Part shown: in pieces, positions 44,756 through 53,307 of the stretch
Layout: each line of letters opens with the position of its first letter
Numbering within the stretch: the first letter of the stretch is position 1
Assembly: GCF_001570545.1 (NCBI RefSeq)
Contig: NZ_BBXD01000010.1
Location: 1-64,000, forward strand
From: Herbidospora mongoliensis
GTDB lineage: Bacteria; Actinomycetota; Actinomycetes; Streptosporangiales; Streptosporangiaceae
DNA length: 64,000 bases
Reading direction: 5' to 3'
The notes under the pieces: generated by a model
Told to the model about the DNA's origin: nothing
Seen by the model: the letters and a program-made list of their open reading frames with translations, nothing else
The model's database searches: none
Program-made: the position numbers and the translations under genes

Positions 44756-45898
44756 TTACTTCTTGACGATGCTGCCGGACCAATTACTGGCCGCGGCCTT
44801 GTAGACGTCGTACGTCTCGCCGTCGAAGTAAGGCGAGGTGATCTTGTCGATGCGCTCGTTGCCGTTGCTGTCGGCGAAGGCGCTGGTCACGCCGTTGACG
44901 TAGCCGAGGCGGCGGGCGTTGCTGTACTTCAGCAGCCACGGGCCGCCGTCGGCGCCCGGCGTCATCGAGCAGGTGATCGCGATCTGCTCCTCGATCTTGA
45001 GCGACGCGTCCGTGACCTCACGGTTGGGCTTGCCGTAGCACCACTTGGGGGTGACTCCGGTGAAGGCCTTGTTGCCGTCGGGGTGGCGGGCCGCCGGGTA
45101 GCCGAAGGCGTAGACGGCGCCGGCGCCGACCTTCTGGTTGTAGGCCAGGCCCTGGCCGCCGACGTTGTCGCCGAGGCGACCGGCGTCGGTGATCGTGAGG
45201 ATCCACCACTTGCCCTTGTCGCGCCACCTCAGGCCGTCGTGGGCCTTGTACTGCTTCTCCGAGACCGCCTTGGTCGCGTTGAACTTGACGCCGTTGTAGA
45301 CCGTGACGAAGGCGTAGTCGCGGTCGTAGTCCTCGTAGACGTCGAAGTCGTAGTGAGTGAAGCCCTGCTTGGCGACGTACACGCCCCAAGGGGATTTGCC
45401 CTGGTAATAGCCGGGCACGAAGATCCACTGGTCGAGCATGTGGTCGTTGTCGTCGGTGTCGAAGACGCAGTGTCCGGCGGTGGCCACCAGGTTCTTGTAC
45501 TTCGCCTGGATGGAGCTCGCCGAGCACCAGTGGGTCTTGCCGTTCTTACGGAAGAAGACCTTGCCCAGCGTCTTGGGGATGTTGATGTTCTTCGAGGTGC
45601 CGGCCTGACCGCCAGGCCCGGTCGGGGAGACCGTGCCGGCCTTGCCGTCGGCCGAAGGGCCGCCCTTCGAGGACAGCTTGGCCACCTTGGCGACCGTCTC
45701 GGCGTCGGGGCCCCACTGGGTGGCCGCCTTCAGCGCCTTGTTGTTGCTGCGGAACCAGAAGCCCGCGATGTTGTCGGCGTCCGCCACGGAGACCGTGGGT
45801 CCGTCGGCGGGTGAGGCGGCGTTCGCAGGTAATGCCACCAGTACGGCGGATCCGGCGATGCCGGCGGTCACGAGACTCAGGCGTGCTCGAGTGTCCAC
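44756..45898 (-). CDS. P1: secreted trypsin-fold protein, catalytic Ser replaced by Asp
   Basis: A 380-residue exported protein: signal peptide 1-27, pro-like segment to about 105, trypsin-fold domain from GKVFF at 112. His143 (VATAGHC) and Asp194 (DRDYAFV) are kept. The serine loop reads PGADGGPW, so residue 317 is Asp where P2, P9 and P10 have the nucleophile Ser; serine-protease activity is not expected. The disulfide cysteines of the loop (WCYGKP, TCSMTP) remain. The GTG start has GGGAGG 6 nt upstream. A TGTGA-N6-TCACA palindrome lies about 90 nt upstream. Confidence 0.9.
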   Translation of the reverse strand: MDTRARLSLVTAGIAGSAVLVALPANAASPADGPTVSVADADNIAGFWFRSNNKALKAATQWGPDAETVAKVAKLSSKGGPSADGKAGTVSPTGPGGQAGTSKNINIPKTLGKVFFRKNGKTHWCSASSIQAKYKNLVATAGHCVFDTDDNDHMLDQWIFVPGYYQGKSPWGVYVAKQGFTHYDFDVYEDYDRDYAFVTVYNGVKFNATKAVSEKQYKAHDGLRWRDKGKWWILTITDAGRLGDNVGGQGLAYNQKVGAGAVYAFGYPAARHPDGNKAFTGVTPKWCYGKPNREVTDASLKIEEQIAITCSMTPGADGGPWLLKYSNARRLGYVNGVTSAFADSNGNERIDKITSPYFDGETYDVYKAAASNWSGSIVKK

Positions 45899-45983
45899 GT
45901 TGACCCTCCCTTTCCTCCCGTTGCGGATTGGATCTTCCAGGTGACTAACCGTCAGGCCGGAAACAAACGGGAGGAGAGGGAAT

Positions 45984-45999
45984 GTGACCTAAGTCACAG
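45984..45999 (-). promoter_or_regulatory. CRP/FNR-type palindrome upstream of P1
   Basis: TGTGACCTAAGTCACA fits TGTGA-N6-TCACA exactly, the Crp consensus also used in actinobacteria. It lies in the P1-P2 spacer. Confidence 0.65.
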
Positions 46000-46004
46000 T
46001 GTCA

Positions 46005-47090
46005 TTACTTCACTTCGGTGAGCCCGAGCGAGCCGTCCTTCTTGACGATCGAGCCCGACCACAGCGGGGCCGCGGCCTTGTAGACCGAGTAGGTCTCGCC
46101 GTCGAAGTAGGGCGAGGTGATCAGGTCGCTGCGGTTGTTGGCGTCGGTGTCGCCGCCGAGGCTGGTCACGCCGTTGAGGTAACCCTTGCGGGCGGCGCTG
46201 CTGTACTTGATGATCCACGGGCCGCCGGAGGCGCCGCCGGTCAGCGAGCACTTGAGGGCCAGGTGCTCCTCGGCCTTCACGCTCTTCTCGACCACGGGGT
46301 AGACCGGCTTGCCGTAGCACCACTTCAGGGTTCCGCCGGTGTAGGCGTAGTCGCCGTCGGGGTGGGCCGCCGTCGGGTAGCCGAACACGAAGACGTTCTG
46401 GCCCACCTTCTGGTTGTAGGCGAAGCCGAGGCCGCCGACGTTGTCGCCCAGGCGGCCGACGTCCTTCCACTTGCCGTCGGCCCGCGTGATGCCGTTGTAG
46501 ACGGTCACGAACGCGTAGTCGCGGTCGACGTCCTCGTACACGCTGAAGTCGTAGTGGGTGTAGGCGGTCTTGCCGACGTACACACCCCACGGGGCCTTGC
46601 CCTGGTAGTAGCCGGGGATGAAGACCCACTTGCCGACCACGCTGGCGTTGCTCTCGAGGTCGTACGCGCAGTGCCCGGCGGTCGCCACCAGGTTCTTGTA
46701 CGCCGACTGGATCGACGACGCCGAGCAGGAGTAGAGGGCGTCGCCCAGCACGAAGAACACGCGGCCGGCGCTCTTGGGCAGGTTGACGTTCTTGGACGTC
46801 GTCGTCGGCTTGGCCTCGTCACCGATGGCGGGCACCACACCGGGCTTGCCGTCGGCGGCGGGACCCCCGGTGGAGACGTGCTTGGGGACCTTGGCGTGCT
46901 CCAGGCCGTAGGGGGCGGCGGCCTTGAGGTTCTTGCCGCCGTCGGCGGTCCAGAACTCCAGGGCGTCGGCGGCGGCGGCGGGCGTGGCCAGCTTGGCCGA
47001 CGTGCCGGCCTTGGGGGCCGCGTGCGCGGGGACCGCTAACGAGGCGGCCATGAGGCCGGCCACGCCGACGGGAAGGAGGATGCGCTTCAC
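46005..47090 (-). CDS. P2: secreted trypsin-like serine protease, triad intact
   Basis: A 361-residue exported protein: signal peptide 1-24, pro-like segment, trypsin-like domain from about residue 108. The triad is complete: His140 (VATAGHC), Asp191 (DRDYAFV) and Ser288 (GGASGGPW). The loop disulfide cysteines (KWCYGKP, LKCSLTG) are present. The variable segment after the Asp strand is short here (ITRADGKWKDVG). A Ca-type loop DTDANNRSD lies near the C-terminus. It is the shortest array member. The GTG at 47090 follows AAGGAG at a longish 10-nt spacing; an in-frame upstream ATG at 47138 is judged part of the leader block. Confidence 0.9.
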   Translation of the reverse strand: MKRILLPVGVAGLMAASLAVPAHAAPKAGTSAKLATPAAAADALEFWTADGGKNLKAAAPYGLEHAKVPKHVSTGGPAADGKPGVVPAIGDEAKPTTTSKNVNLPKSAGRVFFVLGDALYSCSASSIQSAYKNLVATAGHCAYDLESNASVVGKWVFIPGYYQGKAPWGVYVGKTAYTHYDFSVYEDVDRDYAFVTVYNGITRADGKWKDVGRLGDNVGGLGFAYNQKVGQNVFVFGYPTAAHPDGDYAYTGGTLKWCYGKPVYPVVEKSVKAEEHLALKCSLTGGASGGPWIIKYSSAARKGYLNGVTSLGGDTDANNRSDLITSPYFDGETYSVYKAAAPLWSGSIVKKDGSLGLTEVK

Positions 47091-47125
47091 AGGGGGTTCG
47101 CTCCTTGCATTTGACGTGAGACGCC

Positions 47126-47167
47126 TCTTGCGTCCCATGCGCCAGAAAGGGGATAGCCAGAAACTTA
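47126..47167 (-). promoter_or_regulatory. P2 promoter and conserved leader block
   Basis: On the minus strand a -10-like TAAGTT (47162-47167) is followed after a few bases by CCTTTCTGGCGCATGGGACGC. Near-identical blocks precede P3 to P6 at the same distance from the -10. Confidence 0.6.
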
Positions 47168-47209
47168 CATCACTCCGGCAGTTCCTCTAAAGCGTGCATA
47201 AAAAGAGAA

Positions 47210-47234
47210 AAAGCCCAGCTGGATGCCGGGCTTT
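47210..47234 (-). terminator. terminator after P3
   Basis: Stem AAAGCCCAGC/GCCGGGCTTT with one mismatch, 5-nt loop, and a T-rich tail (TTTCTCTTTTT) on the minus strand. Confidence 0.85.
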
Positions 47235-47255
47235 CTTTGACGCTACGCGGATCGA

Positions 47256-48467
47256 CTAGGCGATCGAGCCGGTCCACAGGTTCGCGGCGGCCTTGTAAAC
47301 GCCGTAGGTCTCGCCGTCGAAGTAGGACGACAGCGAGGTGTCGATGCGCTTGTTGCCGTCGGAGTCGGAGACACCGATGGTCACGCCGTTCAGGTAACCG
47401 AGACGGCGGGTGTTCTTGTACTGCGTCAGCCACGCCGAGCCCAGCGAGCCCTGGCCGGTGAACGACGACTTGACGCCCAGGATCTCCTCGGCCTTGATGG
47501 CCGAGGCCTTGGCGGCGAAGGTCTTCCCGTAGCTCCACTTGAGGGTCTTGCCGGAGTAAGCGGCGTTGCCGTCCGGGTGCGAGCCACTCGGGTAGCCGAA
47601 GACGTAGACGCTCTGGCCGACCTTCTGGTTGTACGCGAAGCCCTGGCCGCCGACGTTGTCACCGAGGCGACCGGCGTCCTTGAACTTCCAGACGAAGTAC
47701 TTCGTGACGTCCTTGCCGTCGACCTTCTCGGTCTTCGTGCGGGTGAGGAAGCCGCCGCCGTTCTTGACGTACGTGTCGTACTCGGCCTTCGTGATCTCGG
47801 CGGGCGCACCCTGGCCGAGAGCGATGCCGTTGTACACGTTGACGAACGCGTAGTTGCGGTCGGAGTCCTCGTACACGTCGTAGTCGTAGTGCGTGAAGGC
47901 CTGCTTGCCGACGTACACGCCCCACGGGGTCTTGCCCTGGTAGTAACCCGGGACGAACACCCAGTAGTTCATGGTCGCGCTGTTGGTCTCGGTGTCGTAG
48001 ACACAGTTACCAGCGGTGGCGACCAGGTTGCGGTAGGTCGACTGCACCGAGGTGGCCGAGCACCAGCGGGGCTTGACCGCGGTGAGCTTGCCGGTGCGGG
48101 GGTCCTTCACGACGTCGTCGGCGAAGAACACCTTGCCCGTGGTCTTGGGCAGGTTGACGTTCTTGGACGTGCTGGTCGTCTTCTTCTCGTCGCCGATGGC
48201 GGGGACGACACCGGGCTTGGTGTCGGCCGAGGGGCCACCGCTCGAGACGTGCTTCGACGGGACCGTGGTCTCGACGTTGTACGGGGTCGCGGCGATCAGG
48301 TTCGCGGCGCCTTCCGTCAGCCAGAGGGCGGCGATGTTCTTGGCCGCGATGCCCGTGGTCGCCAGGGCGTCCGAGGCGACGTCACCGGCGGCGTTGGCCG
48401 GCTGGGTTACGAGAGCGGAAGCCAGCAGACCGGCTGCCACACCACCGAGGGCGAGAGTGCGCTTCAT
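47256..48467 (-). CDS. P3: secreted trypsin-fold pseudoprotease, whole triad lost
   Basis: A 403-residue exported protein with signal peptide 1-27. All three triad places are changed: Asn154 for His (VATAGNC), Asn205 for Asp (DRNYAFV) and Leu342 for Ser (GQGSLGSAW). Both loop cysteines are Ser (KWSYGKT, VKSSFTG). The fold-defining segments (GYYQGKTPWGVYVGKQAFTHYD, DAGRLGDNVGGQGFAYNQKV) are kept almost unchanged, so the gene is under selection for something other than proteolysis. The variable insert spans about residues 215-262. ATG at 48467 has a nearby GGAGTT-type site. Function unknown. Confidence 0.9.
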   Translation of the reverse strand: MKRTLALGGVAAGLLASALVTQPANAAGDVASDALATTGIAAKNIAALWLTEGAANLIAATPYNVETTVPSKHVSSGGPSADTKPGVVPAIGDEKKTTSTSKNVNLPKTTGKVFFADDVVKDPRTGKLTAVKPRWCSATSVQSTYRNLVATAGNCVYDTETNSATMNYWVFVPGYYQGKTPWGVYVGKQAFTHYDYDVYEDSDRNYAFVNVYNGIALGQGAPAEITKAEYDTYVKNGGGFLTRTKTEKVDGKDVTKYFVWKFKDAGRLGDNVGGQGFAYNQKVGQSVYVFGYPSGSHPDGNAAYSGKTLKWSYGKTFAAKASAIKAEEILGVKSSFTGQGSLGSAWLTQYKNTRRLGYLNGVTIGVSDSDGNKRIDTSLSSYFDGETYGVYKAAANLWTGSIA

Positions 48468-48502
48468 AAGGGGGAACTCCTCTTGCTCTGTCGTGGGGCG
48501 CC

Positions 48503-48544
48503 TCTTGCGTCCCATGCGTCAGTAAAGGGGCAGTCCGGAACTTA
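48503..48544 (-). promoter_or_regulatory. P3 promoter and conserved leader block
   Basis: On the minus strand TAAGTT (48539-48544) is followed by CCCCTTTACTGACGCATGGG and ACGCAAGA. The block contains the near-direct repeat GACGCATGG-GACGCAAGA. An ATG inside it is in frame with P3 but lacks a binding site. Confidence 0.6.
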
Positions 48545-48671
48545 CATGGCTGTTCGTCACACCAGGTAGCTAATCTCGGTGTGCCCGAAACCCTCCAGGG
48601 GTCGTGATCTTTCCGTGACCTGTCAGACCCGAGGTCAGAGGCGTGGTCGGGTTGTTATCAACAGGTGATGA

Positions 48672-48687
48672 TGTGATGTAAATCACA
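48672..48687 (-). promoter_or_regulatory. CRP/FNR-type palindrome upstream of P3
   Basis: TGTGATGTAAATCACA, a TGTGA-N6-TCACA palindrome. The identical 16-mer occurs before P4, P5 and P6. Confidence 0.7.
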
Positions 48688-48753
48688 TCGGCAAGATGGC
48701 ACCGATTCGAGGGCTCGTGCGTCAAAGCGGCCGCGTTGGAACGGGCAAACGAA

Positions 48754-48778
48754 AAGGCCCGGCCGAGGGCCGGGCCTT
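48754..48778 (-). terminator. terminator after P4
   Basis: Perfect 11-bp stem AAGGCCCGGCC/GGCCGGGCCTT with a 3-nt loop. Confidence 0.85.
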
Positions 48779-48792
48779 CCGTTGGGGAACCA

Positions 48793-50010
48793 CTACGCGA
48801 TCGAACCGGTCCACAGGTTCGCGGCGGCCTTGTAGACGCCGTAGGTCTCACCGTCGAAGTACGACGAAACCGAGGTGTCGTAACGCTTGTTGCCGTCGGT
48901 GTCAGAAACGCCGATGGTCACGCCGTTCAGGTAGCCCAGACGACGGGCGTTCTTGTACTGCGCGATCCACGCCGAACCGAGCGAGCCCTCGCCGGTGAAC
49001 GAGGACTTGACGCCGATGAGCTCCTCGGCCTTGATGGCCGAGGCCTTGGCGGCGAAGGTCTTGCCGTAGGTCCACTTGAGCGTCTTGCCGGTGTAGGCGG
49101 CGTTGCCGTCCGGGTGGGAGCCACTCGGGTAGCCGAAGACGTAGACGTTCTGGCCGACCTTCTGGTTGTACGCGAAGCCCTGGCCGCCGACGTTGTCACC
49201 GAGGCGACCGGCGTCCTTGAACTTCCAGGCGTAGTACTTCGTGACCCACTTGCCGTCGACCTTCTCGGTCTTCCGGCGAGTGGTGAAGCCGCCGCCGTTC
49301 TTCTGGTACGTGTCGTACTCGGCCTGGGTGATCTCGACGGGCGCGCCCGTACCGAGCTGGAGGCCGTTGTACACGGTGACGAACGCGTAGTTGCGGTCGC
49401 CGTCCTCGTACACGTCGTAGTCGTAGTGCGTGAAGGCCTGCTTGCCGACGTACACGCCCCACGGGGTCTTGCCCTGGTAGTAACCCGGGACGAAGACCCA
49501 GTTCTCCATGGTCGCGCTGTTGGTCTCCGTGTTGTAGACACAGCTACCGGCGGTGGCGACCAGGTTGCGGTAGTTCGACTGCACCGAGGTCGCGGTGCAC
49601 CAGTGCGGGTTCTTGGCGACCCACTTCGGCCACCACTTCGAGCCCTTGTTCTCGAACCCGTCCGAGAAGAACACCTTGCCGGTGGTCTTGGGCAGGTTGA
49701 CGTTCTTCGAGGTGCTGGTGGTGGCCTTCTCGTCACCGATGGCGGGGACGACACCGGGCTTGGTGTCGGCCGTCGGGCCGCCGGTCGAGACGTGCTTGGA
49801 GGCGACCTGGGTCTCCACGTCGTACGGGGTGGCGGCGATCAGGTTGGCGGCGCCTTCCGTCAGCCAGAGGGCCGCGACGTTCTTGGCCGCGATGCCGGTG
49901 GTCGCCAGCGGGTCGCTGGCGACGTCGCCGGCCGCGTTGGCCGGCTGGGTGACGAGGGCGGAGGCCAGCAGGCCGGCCGCCACGCCGCCGAGGGCGAGGG
50001 TGCGCTTCAT
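48793..50010 (-). CDS. P4: secreted trypsin-fold pseudoprotease, whole triad lost
   Basis: A 405-residue exported protein, signal peptide 1-27, closest in sequence to P3 (shared insert pattern EITxAEYDTYxKNGGGF). Triad places: Ser156 for His (VATAGSC), Asn207 for Asp (DRNYAFV), Leu344 for Ser (GEGSLGSAW). Both loop cysteines are replaced (KWTYGKT, VKSSFTG). The insert spans about 217-266. Ca-type loop DTDGNKRYD at 370-378. AAGGAG lies 7 nt before the ATG. A 15-codon leader frame (MGRKSGPRTDQGVPS) ends with a TGA overlapping this ATG, which may or may not be translated. Confidence 0.9.
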   Translation of the reverse strand: MKRTLALGGVAAGLLASALVTQPANAAGDVASDPLATTGIAAKNVAALWLTEGAANLIAATPYDVETQVASKHVSTGGPTADTKPGVVPAIGDEKATTSTSKNVNLPKTTGKVFFSDGFENKGSKWWPKWVAKNPHWCTATSVQSNYRNLVATAGSCVYNTETNSATMENWVFVPGYYQGKTPWGVYVGKQAFTHYDYDVYEDGDRNYAFVTVYNGLQLGTGAPVEITQAEYDTYQKNGGGFTTRRKTEKVDGKWVTKYYAWKFKDAGRLGDNVGGQGFAYNQKVGQNVYVFGYPSGSHPDGNAAYTGKTLKWTYGKTFAAKASAIKAEELIGVKSSFTGEGSLGSAWIAQYKNARRLGYLNGVTIGVSDTDGNKRYDTSVSSYFDGETYGVYKAAANLWTGSIA

Positions 50011-50041
50011 GAGGGAACTCCTTGGTCTGTACGTGGGCCGC

Positions 50042-50083
50042 TCTTGCGTCCCATGCGTCAGGAAAGGGATGTTCCGGAGGTTA
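50042..50083 (-). promoter_or_regulatory. P4 promoter and conserved leader block
   Basis: Minus strand: TTCAGC, about 18 nt, TAACCT (50078-50083), then ATCCCTTTCCTGACGCATGG and GACGCAAGA. Confidence 0.65.
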
Positions 50084-50275
50084 CCCCCGCGATCTTGCGG
50101 GGCTGAAGAGACGTTTGCGCACCTCAGGGGCCCGTGATGTCTTCGTTATTCCAGTGACTCACAGTCGAGTCGTGAGTCGACGGCTCTCGGACGCCGAAAG
50201 CCCACGCCCGCCGGGGTTTCGTTGTTGACGGAAAGTGTTAACCGATGGTGAAGAAGTCGGACATCAATCTAGAAA

Positions 50276-50291
50276 TGTGATGTAAATCACA
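50276..50291 (-). promoter_or_regulatory. CRP/FNR-type palindrome upstream of P4
   Basis: TGTGATGTAAATCACA followed by TGTGATCAATGGAACCGA. The flank GATCAATGGAACCG is shared with the sites before P5 and P6. Confidence 0.7.
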
Positions 50292-50344
50292 TGTGATCAA
50301 TGGAACCGAATCGGACGTTCAAGGAACGAGCCCGGGAACGACAG

Positions 50345-50372
50345 AAGGCCCGGTCATTAATGACCGGGCCTT
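50345..50372 (-). terminator. terminator after P5
   Basis: Perfect 12-bp stem AAGGCCCGGTCA/TGACCGGGCCTT with a TTAA loop. Confidence 0.88.
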
Positions 50373-50391
50373 CCGTTCAGCTGGTGATCAC

Positions 50392-51570
50392 TTACGCGAT
50401 CGAGCCGCTCCACAGGTTCGCAGCAGCCTTGTAGACGCCGAAGGTCTCACCGTCGAAGTACGGGGAAACCGAGGTGTCGTAACGCTTGTTGCCATCGGTG
50501 TCGGAGACGCCGATGGTCACGCCGTTCAGGTAGCCCAGACGACGAGCGCTCTTGTACTGCGAGATCCACGCGGAACCGAGGGCGCCCTCACCGGTGAAGG
50601 AGGACTTCACACCGATGATCTCTTCGGCCTTGATGTCCGACGCCTTGGCGGCGAACGTCTTGCCGTAGGTCCACTTGAGGGTGTGACCGGAGTAGGCGTG
50701 GTTGCCGTCCGGGTGCGAGCCGCTCGGGTAGCCGAAGACGTAAACGCTCTGGCCGACCTTCTGGTTGTAGGCGAGGCCCTGGCCCCCGACGTTGTCACCG
50801 AGGCGACCAGCGTCGTTCCACTTCCAGATGTACCACTTCTTCGCGACTTCGTCGTAGAACTTGATGTCGTACTGCTTCGCGAGCTCGTACGACACCTCGG
50901 TGATAGCGCCGAGGTCCTTCAGGCTCTTGACGTCCTTGAGGCCGCCGTGGGGCAGCTTCAGGCCGTTGTACACGGTGACGAACGCGTAGTTGCGGTCGCC
51001 GTCCTCGTACACGTCGAAGTCGTAGTGCGTGAAGGCCTGCTTGCCGACGTAGATGCCCCACGGGGTCTTGCCCTGGTAGTAACCGGGGACGAAGATCCAC
51101 TTGTCCAGGGTCGCCTTGTTGTTCACGACGTCGTAGACGCAGTGACCGGCGGTCGCGACAAGGTTCTTGTACGCGGCCTGGACGGAGGTGGCGGTGCACC
51201 AGTGCGCCTTCTTGTCAGCGCCGATGAAGAACACCTTGCCCGTGGTCTTGGGCAGGTTGACGTTCTTCGAGGTGCTGGCGACCTTCTTCTCGTCACCAAT
51301 GGCGGGGACGATGCCCGGCTTGGTGTCGGCGGTGGGGCCGCCGGTCGAGACGTGCTTCCCGACGACCTGGGTCTCCACGTCGTAGGGGGTTGCGCCCTTC
51401 AGCTTGGCGGAGTACTCGGCCAGCCAGAAGGCAGCGATGTTCTTGGCCGCGATGCCGGTGTTGGCCAGCGGGGTGCTGACGACGTCACCGGCGGCGGAGG
51501 CCGGCTGGGTGACGAGAGCGGAGGCCAGCAGGCCGGCCGCAATGCCACCGAGGGCGAGAGTGCGCTTCAT
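50392..51570 (-). CDS. P5: secreted trypsin-fold pseudoprotease, Asp and Ser lost
   Basis: A 392-residue exported protein, signal peptide 1-27. His143 is kept (VATAGHC), but Asn194 replaces Asp (DRNYAFV) and Leu331 replaces Ser (GEGALGSAW). Loop cysteines are gone (KWTYGKT, VKSSFTG). The insert at about 203-252 (LPHGGLKDVKSLKDLGAIT onward) is unrelated to that of P3/P4, although flanking residues are near identical. Ca-type loop DTDGNKRYD. AAGGAG lies 7 nt before the ATG. A 15-codon leader frame ends in a TGA overlapping the start, as in P4. Confidence 0.9.
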   Translation of the reverse strand: MKRTLALGGIAAGLLASALVTQPASAAGDVVSTPLANTGIAAKNIAAFWLAEYSAKLKGATPYDVETQVVGKHVSTGGPTADTKPGIVPAIGDEKKVASTSKNVNLPKTTGKVFFIGADKKAHWCTATSVQAAYKNLVATAGHCVYDVVNNKATLDKWIFVPGYYQGKTPWGIYVGKQAFTHYDFDVYEDGDRNYAFVTVYNGLKLPHGGLKDVKSLKDLGAITEVSYELAKQYDIKFYDEVAKKWYIWKWNDAGRLGDNVGGQGLAYNQKVGQSVYVFGYPSGSHPDGNHAYSGHTLKWTYGKTFAAKASDIKAEEIIGVKSSFTGEGALGSAWISQYKSARRLGYLNGVTIGVSDTDGNKRYDTSVSPYFDGETFGVYKAAANLWSGSIA

Positions 51571-51601
51571 GGGGGAACTCCTTGGTCTGTCGTGAGACGC
51601 A

Positions 51602-51642
51602 TCTTGCGTCCCATGCGTCAGGAAAGGGATGAGTGGACCTTA
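51602..51642 (-). promoter_or_regulatory. P5 promoter and conserved leader block
   Basis: Minus strand: TTCGGA, 18 nt, TAAGGT (51637-51642), then ATCCCTTTCCTGACGCATGG and GACGCAAGA. Confidence 0.65.
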
Positions 51643-51844
51643 CAGCCGATCTTGCGTGTGTCCGAAGCGATACCTGAGGTTCCCGATTGCCTATGAGTTC
51701 GGAGATCTTTCCGTGATCTGACTGACTTGATGTTGATGTGCTTGTCAGATTGTTCTCTGGGGCAGAAGTGCAGTTCGGATGCCGTCAGATCCGATGCCTG
51801 CGGGCGCGGTAGGAAACCACATAGATCTGGGAAGACCCTGTGAA

Positions 51845-51860
51845 TGTGATGTAAATCACA
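51845..51860 (-). promoter_or_regulatory. CRP/FNR-type palindrome upstream of P5
   Basis: TGTGATGTAAATCACA followed by GGTGATCAATGGAACCG, identical in the 16-mer to the P3, P4 and P6 sites. Confidence 0.7.
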
Positions 51861-51921
51861 GGTGATCAATGGAACCGATTGAGGACTTAACCGGACCTTC
51901 GCTGGAACGACAGAAACGACA

Positions 51922-51950
51922 AAAGGCCCGATCGTGACGATCGGGCCTTT
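51922..51950 (-). terminator. terminator after P6
   Basis: Perfect 13-bp stem AAAGGCCCGATCG/CGATCGGGCCTTT with a TGA loop. Confidence 0.88.
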
Positions 51951-51968
51951 CGTTCAGCTGGTGATCAC

Positions 51969-53234
51969 TTACGCGATCGAGCCGCTCCACAGGTTCGCAG
52001 CAGCCTTGTAGACGCCGTAGGTCTCGCCGTCGAAGTACGACGAAACAGAGGTGTCGTAGCGCTTGTTGCCGTCGGTGTCGGAGACGCCGATGGTCACGCC
52101 GTTCAGGTAGCCCAGACGACGAGCGCTCTTGTACTGCGCGATCCAGGCGGAGCCCAGCGAGCCCTCACCGGTGAAGGAGGACTTCACGCCGATGATCTCT
52201 TCGGCCTTGATGTCCGAGGCCTTCGCCGCGAAGGTCTTGCCGTAGCTCCACTTGAGCGTGTGGCCGGAGTAGGCGTGGTTGCCGTCCGGGTGCTTGCCGC
52301 TCGGGTAGCCGAAGACGTAGACGCTCTGGCCGACCTTCTGGTTGTACGCCAGACCCTGGCCACCGACGTTGTCACCGAGGCGACCGGCGTCGATGAACTT
52401 CCACACGAAGTAGTGGTACTTCTTCGTCTTGTTCGACCAAACCTTGGCAGCGTCACCCTTGAAGGTGTCCTTGCCGTAGTAGTCGTTGTAGACGGACTCG
52501 GTGACCTCGGCCCAGCCGCCCAGGTCCTCCCAGCCCTCGCCGCCGTCGCCGGGGAACTTGACCCACTTCGGCTGCTTGGGGTGGTCGCGGTCGGTGTAGG
52601 CGGGACCGTCGTGCGGGGCCTTCAGGCCGTTGTACACGGTGACGAACGCGTAGTTGCGGTCGCCGTCCTCGTACACGTCGAAGTCGTAGTGGGTGAAGGC
52701 CTGCTTACCCACGTAGATGCCCCACGGGGTCTTGCCCTGGTAGTAACCGGGGATGAAGACCCAGTTGTCCAGGGTCGCCGAGTTGGTCTCCACGTCGTAG
52801 ACGCAGTGACCGGCGGTCGCGACAAGGTTCTTGTACGCGGCCTGGACGGAGGTGGCGGTGCACCAGTGCGGCTTGTCGTCAGAACCGAGGAAGAACACCT
52901 TGCCCGTGGTCTTGGGCAGGTTGACGTTCTTCGAGGTGCTGGCGACCTTCTTCTCGTCACCGATGGCGGGGACGATGCCCGGCTTGGTGTCGGCCGTCGG
53001 CCCACCGGTCGAGACGTGCTTCCCGACGACCTGGGTCTCCACGTCGTAAGGGGTCGCGCCGACGAGGTTGGCCTGGTTGTAGGCCGTCCAGTAGGCGACG
53101 ATGTTCTGGGCCGCGATGCCGGTGGAGGCCAGCGGGGTGCTGGCGACGTCACCGGCGGCGGAAGCCGGCTGGGTGACGAGGGCGGAGGCCAGCAGGCCGG
53201 CCGCCACGCCACCGAGGGCGAGGGTGCGCTTCAT
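51969..53234 (-). CDS. P6: secreted trypsin-fold pseudoprotease with the longest insert
   Basis: A 421-residue exported protein, signal peptide 1-27, the largest of the array. His143 kept (VATAGHC); Asn194 for Asp (DRNYAFV); Leu360 for Ser (GEGSLGSAW); loop cysteines replaced by Ser. The variable insert (about 203-281) is aromatic and charged (KWVKFPGDGGEGWEDLGGW). N-terminal and C-terminal portions are nearly the same as in P5, so the two are a recent duplicate pair that diverged mainly in this loop. AAGGAG lies 7 nt before the ATG. Confidence 0.9.
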   Translation of the reverse strand: MKRTLALGGVAAGLLASALVTQPASAAGDVASTPLASTGIAAQNIVAYWTAYNQANLVGATPYDVETQVVGKHVSTGGPTADTKPGIVPAIGDEKKVASTSKNVNLPKTTGKVFFLGSDDKPHWCTATSVQAAYKNLVATAGHCVYDVETNSATLDNWVFIPGYYQGKTPWGIYVGKQAFTHYDFDVYEDGDRNYAFVTVYNGLKAPHDGPAYTDRDHPKQPKWVKFPGDGGEGWEDLGGWAEVTESVYNDYYGKDTFKGDAAKVWSNKTKKYHYFVWKFIDAGRLGDNVGGQGLAYNQKVGQSVYVFGYPSGKHPDGNHAYSGHTLKWSYGKTFAAKASDIKAEEIIGVKSSFTGEGSLGSAWIAQYKSARRLGYLNGVTIGVSDTDGNKRYDTSVSSYFDGETYGVYKAAANLWSGSIA

Positions 53235-53266
53235 GGGGGAACTCCTTGGTCTGTACGTGGGCCGCA

Positions 53267-53307
53267 TCTTGCGTCCCATGCGTCAGGAAAGGGATGAGGG
53301 GACCATA
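53267..53307 (-). promoter_or_regulatory. P6 promoter and conserved leader block
   Basis: Minus strand: TTCAGC, 17 nt, TATGGT (53302-53307), then ATCCCTTTCCTGACGCATGG and GACGCAAGA. Confidence 0.65.

Noticed and set aside
53231-53279. In-frame upstream ATG (MGRKMRP...) as start of P6, and the same for P2 and P3.
   Set aside because: It would place a charged stretch before the signal peptide, has no binding site, and the same block is out of frame before P4 and P5; the MKRTLAL start with AAGGAG is preferred.
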